Shown piece after piece: positions 1 through 7,285 of a stretch of 11,212 nucleotides of DNA. Each line of letters begins with the position of its first letter. Position 1 is the stretch's first letter. The notes beneath the pieces were generated by a model. The model searched no databases, was not told where the DNA came from, and saw nothing but the letters and a program-made list of their open reading frames with translations. This DNA is from Kangiellaceae bacterium. Its GTDB lineage: Bacteria; Pseudomonadota; Gammaproteobacteria; Enterobacterales; Kangiellaceae. The translations under genes were made by a program, and so were the position numbers. The DNA lies in NCBI GenBank assembly GCA_030590405.1, contig JAUUYO010000105.1:1-11212 (forward strand). The letters run 5' to 3'.

Positions 1-1
1 C

Positions 2-19
2 GTTGGCCTGAAGGCCAAC
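2..19. repeat. Short palindromic repeat (REP-like), cut by window edge
   Basis: GTTGGCCT and AGGCCAAC form a perfect 8-bp inverted repeat with a two-base GA centre, followed by CTAC. The sequence resembles the GTAGGTTGGCC-type extragenic palindromes scattered between genes in many gammaproteobacteria. The left flank is missing here, so the full length cannot be judged. It could alternatively act as a transcription terminator for an upstream gene, but no T-tract follows. The stem is seen directly; the REP identity is from memory of similar elements. Confidence 0.55.
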
Positions 20-54
20 CTACAAAACCCCAAAACAAATCTTAGGTTTTTACA

Positions 55-1221
55 ATGCCAGCAACGCCGCCTCCTTTAAAACAAAATGAAAAAATCGCCA
101 AAGAACCTGCGCAACAACAGGATCAAGCCAGCGAATTTAAATGCCAACAATGTGGCGCTAAACTGACTTATGCGCCGGGGACATCTTCATTAAAATGCGG
201 CTATTGCGATTTTGAAAATAAAATCCCAAAGAGCGATAAAGAGATTAAAGAACTCGACTTTCATGCCTACTTGGCAAAAATGAAAGACGATGAAGTTACC
301 GAGGAAAAGTTATTTATCAAGTGTACTTCTTGCGGCGCAGAATCAACATCTGAAGAAAACGTCACCGCGCAAAACTGCCCATTTTGCGACACGGAAATTG
401 TCACCACCGCTAAATCAAAAAAACTGCTAAAACCTCGTTCATTACTACCATTTAAAATCAAAAAGAAAGAAGCCAAACAAAGTTACAAAGACTGGTTAAA
501 AAGCCTGTGGTTTGCGCCTAATGCGCTGATGAAAAAAGCCAAACTACATATCGCGATTAGCGGGGTGTATGTGCCCTATTGGACTTATGATGCTGACACT
601 TTAAGTTACTATACCGGCCAGCGTGGAATCTATTATTATGTCACTGTCACCCGCACTCGTACCAACTCCGATGGCAAACGAGAAACCTATTCGACGCAGG
701 AAAGAAGAACCCGTTGGTATCCAGTTTCAGGTACCGTCACTAAAGATTTTGATGATGTATTAGTCGTTGCCAGTAAATCTCTACCGCGAAAATATATGCG
801 AGAGTTGGAACCCTGGGACCTAAAAAATATGGTCAACTACAAAGATGATTATATCAGCGGATTTAAATCCGAAAGCTATCAAATTAATTTGGAACAAGGG
901 TTTGAGATCGCCAAAGAGATCATGGATGATAAAATAAGAATAGCGATCAGACGACATATTGGCGGAGACGAGCAACGAATTCATTCCGTTACCACTCAGC
1001 ACTCTGGCATTTCTTTTAAACATATTCTGTTGCCGGTCTGGATCAGCGCCTATCAATATAAAGAGAAAATTTATCGATTTTTAGTCAATGCCCGAACTGG
1101 CGAAGTGCAAGGCGAACGGCCTTGGAGTTGGGTAAAAATTGCATTGACTGCGGTTGCTGCCTCCGGAGTTATTGCTGGTGGGGTATATTTTTATATGCTG
1201 TATGAGCAAGGGCAACTGTAG
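55..1221 (+). CDS. Membrane-anchored protein with two zinc ribbons
   Basis: 388 residues. Two CxxC...CxxC zinc ribbons lie at Cys30/33/48/51 and Cys90/93/108/111. They are followed by a basic linker (about 120-145), an aromatic-rich region with 'GVYVPYWTYDADT' near 170-182 and 'GQRG' at 188-191, and a central alpha/beta part. A single hydrophobic segment (about 359-382) at the C terminus ends in a short tail. There is no signal peptide, so the bulk is probably cytoplasmic and tail-anchored in the inner membrane. Proteins with this layout are often labelled as primosomal helicase or PriA-like from the zinc ribbons alone; no helicase motif is visible, so that name should not be used. The ATG at 55 has a weak AGG about eight bases upstream. 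Real function is unknown. No operon partner lies downstream. Confidence 0.85.
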   Translation: MPATPPPLKQNEKIAKEPAQQQDQASEFKCQQCGAKLTYAPGTSSLKCGYCDFENKIPKSDKEIKELDFHAYLAKMKDDEVTEEKLFIKCTSCGAESTSEENVTAQNCPFCDTEIVTTAKSKKLLKPRSLLPFKIKKKEAKQSYKDWLKSLWFAPNALMKKAKLHIAISGVYVPYWTYDADTLSYYTGQRGIYYYVTVTRTRTNSDGKRETYSTQERRTRWYPVSGTVTKDFDDVLVVASKSLPRKYMRELEPWDLKNMVNYKDDYISGFKSESYQINLEQGFEIAKEIMDDKIRIAIRRHIGGDEQRIHSVTTQHSGISFKHILLPVWISAYQYKEKIYRFLVNARTGEVQGERPWSWVKIALTAVAASGVIAGGVYFYMLYEQGQL

Positions 1222-1439
1222 TTTTTTAGAGAGTAAAATTAGAGAGAGGTGAAGAATATCAATTTTTCGGTTAAAGTTTAACTGGAGCACATCCCCACTG
1301 ATAAAATTAGAAACATGTTATTATGAACTTAAACGTTTTTTTGACCTTGTCCAGAGCTTCACTGGATAAATCAACTAAACGGGATTCACCGCAAACGACA
1401 TCAATTACCGACGGCCTATTTTATGTAGCTCGGCTACTA
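1222..1439. other. Intergenic, no supported gene
   Basis: A run of T follows the zinc-ribbon gene stop without a stem before it. Short open stretches exist on both strands (for example minus 1307-1420, 37 codons), but none has a start codon with a ribosome binding site and none is recognised. Confidence 0.5.
1425..1437 (-). terminator. Weak hairpin after the small lipoprotein gene
   Basis: GTAGC and GCTAC pair around a TCG loop three bases beyond the stop of the minus-strand lipoprotein gene. On that strand the stem is followed by ATAAAATAGG, not a clean U-tract, so termination is only possible. Confidence 0.25.
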
Positions 1440-1739
1440 TTATTTTGTCTCAATAATAATTTTTTCAGGCTCACCACACATTTTCATAAAGTCTGCAGTT
1501 GCGTTTGAAAACCTTTCTGTTGAAGTATTTATTAATGGACTGATAAAAATATCGATTGGCTCATCACACTTAATAATACCTTTCAGTTCCGACATTTTCA
1601 TAAAGCGTTGATTCTGATACATCAGATAATCATTAGCGATAAATACTGTTCGCTTATGTTTATCTGTTAACTGCCAAGAACAACTGCTAATCAGGAAAAT
1701 AATTAATATTATATATTTTTTAACCCTGCTAACCATCAT
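1440..1739 (-). CDS. Small lipoprotein of unknown function
   Basis: 99 residues from the ATG at 1739, which is preceded by AGGAAAAA at good spacing. A GTG 27 bases further upstream keeps the frame open but lacks a ribosome binding site. The N terminus is a typical lipoprotein signal: basic start (SRVKK), hydrophobic core (YIILIIFLI) and the lipobox ISSC, with Cys20 as the lipidated residue. The mature part is about 80 residues, has two further Cys residues about 50 apart that could form a disulfide, and contains no recognised domain. The second mature residue is Ser, compatible with outer-membrane sorting. It stands alone and is divergent from the larger lipoprotein gene at 1945. The signal peptide is clear; function is unknown. 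Confidence 0.65.
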   Translation of the reverse strand: MMVSRVKKYIILIIFLISSCSWQLTDKHKRTVFIANDYLMYQNQRFMKMSELKGIIKCDEPIDIFISPLINTSTERFSNATADFMKMCGEPEKIIIETK

Positions 1740-1944
1740 TTTTTCCTGCACTAAATGGAATGACACTTTTGTTAGTCAACTCTACCTCTAAAAAGCAAAA
1801 ATAACAAATACTGAAAAATAACCCGTTAGTTTCGGTGTTTTATTCAGTGCTAGTTAAGCTTTTATGCATTAAGCTGTTGAGGCTTTGTTTGTAGTCGCTC
1901 AAATTAGTTGTTGCCGCATTATTGTAGTAAGTAAGAGGTTAAAT

Positions 1945-2907
1945 ATGATCATAAAAAGAAGTTTTGCGGAATTAAGTTCCGTTTTAGCGGTTTTATTACT
2001 GGGGCTTGTCGGTTGTGGCAGTGGTGGCGACAACAGCAACATCGAAGAAACTTTTTCCCAAACCCCAACTGTAGAGCCGATTGCTTCGGTTGTTAAAACG
2101 GCGGTTCCACTGGGTTATGCGGCGTCAGTTGCCATGGCCGAAGTTAACGGAATTGATATTGCTAATGCCTCTAGTAGCAACACTTGTTCAACTTACCCTT
2201 GCCTGGCAACCATCGTACTAACCGTTACCCCTGAGACATTTCCAGTGGCGGTGGAGGGTGTTCAAGACAATGGCGAAATAATCATCGTTGGGCTTTGGAA
2301 TTCTGCAAATGACGCTATACTAACGGTCATATTTAGAGATTTAAGCGCAGGTAACGGCTTTTTATCCATTCAAAAAATATCCACTATTCCTGTCAACCGA
2401 CAACTTGGCAAGCTAAGGGTCGTCTATGCTAGCGTAGATATCGACATCGATGTTGATAGCGATAATACCATTGAATTGAGTGAGGAAGAAATTCAGCAGG
2501 AGTATGAACGACTTTCGCAAAGCATACCTGAAGAACCTGAAATTGGCGTCGATATGGACGCTTGGATGATCGAAGTTGACCAGCAGCAAACAGCCGATTC
2601 TTTAGCTGACGACAAATACCGTATTTTAGGTGGTGGGCAATATTTTGACATAGCAGCAGGCTCGATATCAACATTGCAACTCGGAGTTGCTGAACTGTTG
2701 TTTTCTGCCGATTGCTCGCTTAATCCAACGAGCGGTCTTGCAGTGTTGCAAGAAGTCGAAGTGGGTTCAGGGGAACGGGCTACTTGGCCAAAAATAGGTC
2801 AAGCGCTGATTGAATTTCACCCAGAATGTGATGGCAAAGCAAAAGTGCTGCTTGGTACTGGTAGCTTCTTTTTGATCAGTGGTGATTTGATTGACTTGGG
2901 ATTTTAG
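1945..2907 (+). CDS. Lipoprotein with one EF-hand-like calcium loop
   Basis: 320 residues from the ATG at 1945, which has AAGAGG six bases upstream; a TTG 60 bases earlier keeps the frame open but would spoil the signal peptide. The signal ends in the lipobox LVGC (Cys24), followed by a Gly/Ser/Asn-rich linker typical of surface lipoproteins. Mature features are: possible disulfide pairs Cys81/Cys86 and Cys257/Cys295; a beta-rich segment around 90-165; and an acidic stretch in which DVDSDNTIELSE (169-180) fits the DxDxDxxIxxxE EF-hand loop, followed by a charged helix (EEIQQEYERL). The C-terminal third looks like beta sandwich or sheet. No enzyme motif is visible. It is probably a surface or periplasmic structural or binding protein stabilised by calcium, but no family is recognised. 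Confidence 0.75.
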   Translation: MIIKRSFAELSSVLAVLLLGLVGCGSGGDNSNIEETFSQTPTVEPIASVVKTAVPLGYAASVAMAEVNGIDIANASSSNTCSTYPCLATIVLTVTPETFPVAVEGVQDNGEIIIVGLWNSANDAILTVIFRDLSAGNGFLSIQKISTIPVNRQLGKLRVVYASVDIDIDVDSDNTIELSEEEIQQEYERLSQSIPEEPEIGVDMDAWMIEVDQQQTADSLADDKYRILGGGQYFDIAAGSISTLQLGVAELLFSADCSLNPTSGLAVLQEVEVGSGERATWPKIGQALIEFHPECDGKAKVLLGTGSFFLISGDLIDLGF

Positions 2908-2920
2908 TTTTTTAAAATGC

Positions 2921-2941
2921 TGCCATGATGTTTTTATGGCA
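2921..2941. terminator. Possible shared terminator between convergent genes
   Basis: TGCCAT (2921-2926) and ATGGCA (2936-2941) form a 6-bp stem with a nine-base loop between the lipoprotein gene and the convergent chemoreceptor gene. On the minus strand the stem is followed by GCATTTT. The stem is short, so this is weakly supported. Confidence 0.3.
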
Positions 2942-3018
2942 ATCAAAACTCGGGCGTATTAACTGAACAATTGGGAGAGCTCTTAACAGCTACTCGATAA
3001 CTGCACTCATAAAAAATA

Positions 3019-4617
3019 TCACGCAGGTTTTACCTTAAATTGGGCAACAAGATGATTAAGCTTATTGCCTAGCTGACTCAATTCAGAACTTGCTGAGGCA
3101 ATTTCAGTAGTGCTAGTTGCTGTTTGAGTTGAAACAGTCTGTATATTTGTAATATTTCGATTAATGTCTTCTGATGTCACATGTTGCTGCTCTGCAGCCG
3201 TAGCGATTTGAGTATTCATCGCCTGAATAGTTGAAACAGCCTCGGTAATTGATAATAATGCGTCTCCAGCGACTCTGGACTGAATAATTGTTTCGTCAAC
3301 CGTAGATTGACTTGCACCAATGACTGTTACAGCTTTTTCTGTACCACTTTGCAAAGAAGAAACTGAAGCTTCAATTTCACGTGTTGCTTCTTGAGTTCTT
3401 TGCGCCAAAGCACGCACTTCGTCAGCAACAACGGCAAATCCACGGCCTTGTTCTCCTGCTCTTGCGGCTTCTATTGCAGCGTTAAGTGCTAGTAAGTTGG
3501 TTTGTTCGGCAATCGAATTGATAACGTCCACTACCTGACCAATTCTGTCACTTTCAACTTTTAGACTTTCAATAACTAAAGCAGAATTTTGAACATCAGC
3601 AGCCATATCCTGAATTGCAATAATTGACTGTTCAACGATTTTCTTTCCTTTTTTTGCTTCTTGATCACCGGTGTCGGCTGATATTGCGGCGGCTTCTGCG
3701 TTTCTCGCTACTTCTCTAACAGTCGCCTCCATTTCAGTCATTGCCGTGGCAACTTGAATAATCGCATCTGACTGCTCTTGTGCTCCTTTTGATGATTGCT
3801 CTGTTATCGCTGAAAGTTCTGTGGATGCGCTGGCAACTTGCTCTGAATGTTGCCTGACATCTTTAATAATCTCACCAAGTTGACTAATTAGTTGATTAAA
3901 TGAATCTGCCAAATGCCCTGTTTCATCGTCCGATATATTACTAGCGACTATAGTCAGGTCATTAGTATCTTCAATTTTTTTCAGCGTTTTTTGTAAGCTA
4001 ACAATAGAACGACTAATCTTCTTTGCTATAAAATATGATAATCCCAAGCCTAATATCAGGGTTGCGATGATAATAATGTTAATCACATAACCTATACGTT
4101 CATTGCTTTCTGAAACTTTTTGGGATAGTTGATTTACTTTAGCGTTAGCAGTCTCAAAGCCTGTATTGAAAGATTCACTTAGACTATTTGCAAGTTTAAG
4201 GCTCTCATTCAATTGTACTGTGCCCTGCAATCGACGACCATCGACAAAAGCAATGGTTGCAAGTCCTATTTTTTCGTAGAAACTTTGATATTCAGCGGCA
4301 TTTTTCCCAATCGTAGAAATGTTTGAATTTTTGATTAATTTTTGAAGTTGTATATGGCTATTTTCCAATTGCTGTTTGCTTGCATCTTGCTGTAGTACTG
4401 TCAATTCGAGAGCACTTGTTCTAACTAAAACAAACAGATTCTTGATTTTGCTGATTATTGTCATTTGCTCTACTGCTGTTTTCTGTTTGTTCACAATGAC
4501 TTGATTATGACTGATATCATTCATAACGTAGAGCAATCCCATTATAAGAATAATTAACAGTGCAATATTCCCAGCTAGAATTTTTTTTCGTACAGTATTA
4601 AGAAAATTAAAATTCAT
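3019..4617 (-). CDS. Methyl-accepting chemotaxis protein
   Basis: 532-residue transmembrane chemoreceptor. TM1 is at about 14-32. The periplasmic sensor of about 145 residues is predicted all-helical and of a size that fits a four-helix-bundle ligand domain. TM2 is at about 177-198, followed by a HAMP domain (199-251) and the long methyl-accepting coiled coil (about 260-528). The highly conserved hairpin tip, beginning EQTNLLALNAAIEAARAGEQ, lies at 371-403 and docks CheA and CheW. There is no C-terminal CheR-tethering pentapeptide. The start is fixed by AGGA seven bases before the ATG. The gene lies nine bases after the stop of the exported repeat protein, so the two are almost certainly one operon; that protein may present or bind ligand for this receptor (inference). 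The ligand cannot be told from the sequence. Confidence 0.95.
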   Translation of the reverse strand: MNFNFLNTVRKKILAGNIALLIILIMGLLYVMNDISHNQVIVNKQKTAVEQMTIISKIKNLFVLVRTSALELTVLQQDASKQQLENSHIQLQKLIKNSNISTIGKNAAEYQSFYEKIGLATIAFVDGRRLQGTVQLNESLKLANSLSESFNTGFETANAKVNQLSQKVSESNERIGYVINIIIIATLILGLGLSYFIAKKISRSIVSLQKTLKKIEDTNDLTIVASNISDDETGHLADSFNQLISQLGEIIKDVRQHSEQVASASTELSAITEQSSKGAQEQSDAIIQVATAMTEMEATVREVARNAEAAAISADTGDQEAKKGKKIVEQSIIAIQDMAADVQNSALVIESLKVESDRIGQVVDVINSIAEQTNLLALNAAIEAARAGEQGRGFAVVADEVRALAQRTQEATREIEASVSSLQSGTEKAVTVIGASQSTVDETIIQSRVAGDALLSITEAVSTIQAMNTQIATAAEQQHVTSEDINRNITNIQTVSTQTATSTTEIASASSELSQLGNKLNHLVAQFKVKPA

Positions 4618-4626
4618 CGCTAATTC

Positions 4627-5643
4627 CTAGAGAGATGGTACTTTAAGTAGTCGATCGAGCATATACTTTACGTGTTGCATTTCATAGTAAACATCGGACG
4701 GTGTTTTGTCGATGTAGCGGCGACCTCGATTAGTGGTGCTACTAATATTCATGGGTTGCTTCAGCAAGTTAAGTTCGGCAATCATAAACTGAGTTTGTAA
4801 AAAAACATCAACAGGTAGTATTTTGTCGTAATCAATCATTTCAGGGATAGCAATGGTTGGCATGCTATTTCTAGCTCTCAGGAGATTAAACTGCTCTCTA
4901 TTTTGAAAAGCTATCTCAATAACATCAGAAGGGGTTTTGTTCGTTAGCTTACGATCCATACTTGAGCCATCGGGGTGCGTACCAAAAACCGCTGTCGTTA
5001 GTAAACGTTTTTTCCGTTCATTTTCTGTTGAGCTATCAAGGCGCTGAGACAGGGCTGATAATATGCTCTGCAAATCCTCTTTTATCCGAATGGTCTGAGA
5101 AAAAACCTCGTTTGGGCTAATTTTACTATGTCCGTTTAACAGATTAAGTCGATAATAGAGTGAAAATATTTCCTGATAAACCATTGAAGGCGTTTTGTCT
5201 CGAAAGGTTTTGAGCTGCACCTGACTAGTTGCAAGCTTTGTTAAACTAATCTCTTCTAGTTTGGCAACCGTTAATTGTGATAGATAATAGACATCGGTCG
5301 GTTTATAAGAAATAGGCGTGGAAACAATAATGGGAGGAGGTCTGAACCCTAACGATTGAGCGTAATTGTACAGTTCCGACAACACTGATACATGCAACTC
5401 ATATACATGCATAGGTTTAGCTTGTTTTTCTTGAGAGTCAGGCAAGTTATATCTGGTAATGTCTTTCTGTTCTAACAATTCTATCGCTAGTTGGTTCGCA
5501 TAGTGTACTTGGGAAAAAACCTGGCTCGGCGAATAGTCGATGGCATTCGCCTTTATCACAAAACTCGTAATAACGAATAAAAATAAACACACACCTCCTT
5601 GAAACAGGGGGATTTTTTTATTGCAACGATTAATATGAACCAT
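4627..5643 (-). CDS. Exported protein with about eight P-x-x-V-Y/F helical repeats
   Basis: 338 residues from the ATG at 5643, which has AGGA nine bases upstream; an ATG 72 bases earlier lacks a ribosome binding site and would bury the signal peptide. The signal peptide is 1-34, with cleavage after KANA. The mature chain is a tandem array. A conserved Pro followed by V-Y, V-F or V-I three and four residues later occurs at Pro39, 77, 115, 152, 177, 238, 277 and 315, often as DKTPSDVY, each followed by an amphipathic helix rich in Leu. The usual spacing is 37-39 residues; copies 4 to 5 are 25 apart and copies 5 to 6 are 61 apart. It is probably a soluble periplasmic all-alpha repeat protein. 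It lies directly upstream of the chemoreceptor in the same operon, and divergent from the porin. No known family is recognised with certainty. Confidence 0.8.
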   Translation of the reverse strand: MVHINRCNKKIPLFQGGVCLFLFVITSFVIKANAIDYSPSQVFSQVHYANQLAIELLEQKDITRYNLPDSQEKQAKPMHVYELHVSVLSELYNYAQSLGFRPPPIIVSTPISYKPTDVYYLSQLTVAKLEEISLTKLATSQVQLKTFRDKTPSMVYQEIFSLYYRLNLLNGHSKISPNEVFSQTIRIKEDLQSILSALSQRLDSSTENERKKRLLTTAVFGTHPDGSSMDRKLTNKTPSDVIEIAFQNREQFNLLRARNSMPTIAIPEMIDYDKILPVDVFLQTQFMIAELNLLKQPMNISSTTNRGRRYIDKTPSDVYYEMQHVKYMLDRLLKVPSL

Positions 5644-5722
5644 AGAACAAATTCCTTTCTTAGAAGGTTTAATCAGCATACACAGTAAGTGTAGTCCGTT
5701 TTTTACTCTTGGCATTTATTTT

Positions 5723-5734
5723 TTGAATATTCAA
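5723..5734. promoter_or_regulatory. Perfect 12-bp palindrome in divergent intergenic region
   Basis: TTGAATATTCAA is perfectly self-complementary and lies between the divergent repeat-protein/chemoreceptor operon and the porin gene, about 80 bases from the former and 60 from the latter start. It is placed where a shared operator would sit. AT-rich palindromes of this length also arise by chance, so the assignment is tentative. Confidence 0.3.
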
Positions 5735-5793
5735 GATACTCGTCTAGACTCTATGCTACAGGACTTATTCATGGTAACTATTGGGAGATGATC

Positions 5794-7116
5794 ATGTTGA
5801 ATGCCACTCATTCAAGGCAGAAAACCTCTAAAAAAACTCATTCGTTTATATTTTTCAGCTTTCTACTGATGATATTATTGCCTGATTGGGTGATTGCTGA
5901 AGTTAATTTTGGAGGCTCATTAAGAGTACGTTTAGAAGACAAACTGGATTTTAATCTAAGCGATTCAGAGCAAGATTATGCTTTAACTCAACTTCGTTTG
6001 AATATGGACTGGCGCCCCTCAAATAAAAACCAGATTTATATTGAACTTCAAGATTCTCGAATTTTTGGCGAAGGCCTGACTGGCTTTCCTCCCATTAACG
6101 ATGACGCAAGAAATCAACCTTTTGCAGATAATCTCGATTTTCACCAGCTTTATTATCAGTATCAATGGGATAAAGGAAAACTAAGATTAGGTCGCCAAAA
6201 ACTAAATCTTGGCGATAAACGATTAGTTGCATCACTTGAGTGGGTTAATACAGCAAGAGTTCATGATGGTGCGCGGCTGACTTTAGGAAATAGTGAAGCA
6301 AGGCAAGTAGATATTTTTGTCAGTCGACTAGTTTCGATTGACCCTGGAGAATTCAATGACCAAAGCCAGAGTAATAATCGCTATTTCGATAGTGAATTTC
6401 ATGGAATATTTGTTTCTGATAAAACGATTATCTCTCAAGCTAAGCTAGAGTACTGGTATTTTTTAAGACGTAATTCCAATGTTGATGACAATATTCATAC
6501 CATTGGCGCGAGATATGTTTCTACAATGGCATCGTGGAATTTAGATATACAAGGTGCTTTCCAAAACGGTGACTTTGGCAGTAGTAAACATAGTGCATCA
6601 ATGTTCCATGTAGGGATCGATCAAACGATGTTAGGTGGTAATTTAGGATTCGCATATAATTATGCGAGCGGCGATAACGATCAACAAAATAATAATCATG
6701 GTACATTTGACAATCTTTATCCATTAAATCATGCTTACTATGGTTTTATGGACCTTTTTTCGCTCCAAAACATTCACAACTTCGAAGCTGTCTACAGAAA
6801 AAATATTTTTGAAAAGTCAAAGTTAAGAGTTGGGTGGCAAAGTTTCTGGTTGGAGGATACCAAAGATGCCTGGTACAACGCAGGTTTAAGAGCTAATGAA
6901 GCTAGACGGAGCGTAGCTCTCAATATCATTAATTCTGGAGGTGATGTAGACAGCTTTGTGGGTAACGAAATTGACATCACAATTAAACAGCCCCTGTCTA
7001 AAAAATGGTTCATTCTTGCTGGTTACAGCCATTTTTTTGCTGGGGGCTATACAGAAGATACCGGTAGCAACGGAGATGCGGATTTCTTTTTTATAATGAG
7101 CAAAATTAGTTTCTAA
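5794..7116 (+). CDS. Alginate-export-type outer-membrane porin
   Basis: 440 residues from the ATG at 5794, with GGGAG ending six bases upstream; the ATG at 5788 overlaps that site and is less likely. The signal peptide is 1-35 (cleavage after WVIA), and the mature protein starts with a beta strand (EVNFGGSLRVRLEDK). The segment around 108-160, with 'LYYQYQWDKGKLRLGRQKL' and 'WVNTARVHDGARLT', is characteristic of the alginate-export/AlgE-like porin family. Alternating aromatic strands continue to the terminal Phe, the usual signal for beta-barrel assembly. The length matches the family (about 400-500). Family members transport alginate, other polysaccharides or small aromatic compounds, so the substrate is not settled. 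No alginate synthesis genes lie nearby; the neighbours are a chemoreceptor operon and accessory genes. Confidence 0.85.
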   Translation: MLNATHSRQKTSKKTHSFIFFSFLLMILLPDWVIAEVNFGGSLRVRLEDKLDFNLSDSEQDYALTQLRLNMDWRPSNKNQIYIELQDSRIFGEGLTGFPPINDDARNQPFADNLDFHQLYYQYQWDKGKLRLGRQKLNLGDKRLVASLEWVNTARVHDGARLTLGNSEARQVDIFVSRLVSIDPGEFNDQSQSNNRYFDSEFHGIFVSDKTIISQAKLEYWYFLRRNSNVDDNIHTIGARYVSTMASWNLDIQGAFQNGDFGSSKHSASMFHVGIDQTMLGGNLGFAYNYASGDNDQQNNNHGTFDNLYPLNHAYYGFMDLFSLQNIHNFEAVYRKNIFEKSKLRVGWQSFWLEDTKDAWYNAGLRANEARRSVALNIINSGGDVDSFVGNEIDITIKQPLSKKWFILAGYSHFFAGGYTEDTGSNGDADFFFIMSKISF

Positions 7117-7122
7117 CCTGTC

Positions 7123-7191
7123 TTAAAAAGTAAGAGGGATCACTAAATTGAGTAGCGATCGGTAGTTGCTTATGGCAATGGCATTTATCAT
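7123..7191 (-). pseudogene. Truncated 5' remnant of an AAA ATPase gene
   Basis: Reading the minus strand from the ATG at 7191 gives MINAIAISNYRSLLNLVIPL, then Thr-Phe and a stop. The intact ATPase gene at 9832-10998 begins MIKTISISNYRSLLNLVIPL: 17 of 20 residues are identical. At DNA level 54 of 61 bases match between 7131-7191 and 10938-10998, and similarity continues less strongly upstream through the leader (GTTGTTG block) to roughly 7250. Similarity stops abruptly at 7131, inside the codon after VIPL, 14 bases past the porin stop. The remaining reading frame lacks the Walker A motif and everything after it, so it is a dead fragment left by deletion or rearrangement, not a working gene. 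Confidence 0.8.
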
Positions 7192-7285
7192 TTAGGTTGT
7201 TGCTTTCGGATAAAATATTAAGCTCCACTTTTTAGATTAGTCGAACGTTGATGCTTTAGTTTCGAGTATTATCGTGCTTTTTCGT

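Noticed and set aside
55..1221. PriA-type helicase
   Set aside because: Only zinc ribbons are shared; there is no Walker A or DEAH-type motif in the 388 residues.
1307..1420. Minus-strand open stretch of 37 codons with a protein-like segment (GESRLVDLSSEALDKVKKTF), and an overlapping plus-strand open frame at 1323-1508
   Set aside because: Too short to be notable, no start codon with a ribosome binding site, and no family recognised; the overlapping plus-strand frame runs antisense into the lipoprotein gene.
5644..5787. Sigma-28 or sigma-54 promoter for the chemoreceptor operon
   Set aside because: No match to the GCCGATAA-type or the TGGCAC-N5-TTGC-type signals was found on the minus strand.
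5788..5793. Porin start at the ATG at 5788
   Set aside because: This ATG abuts the GGGAG ribosome binding site; the ATG at 5794 has correct six-base spacing.
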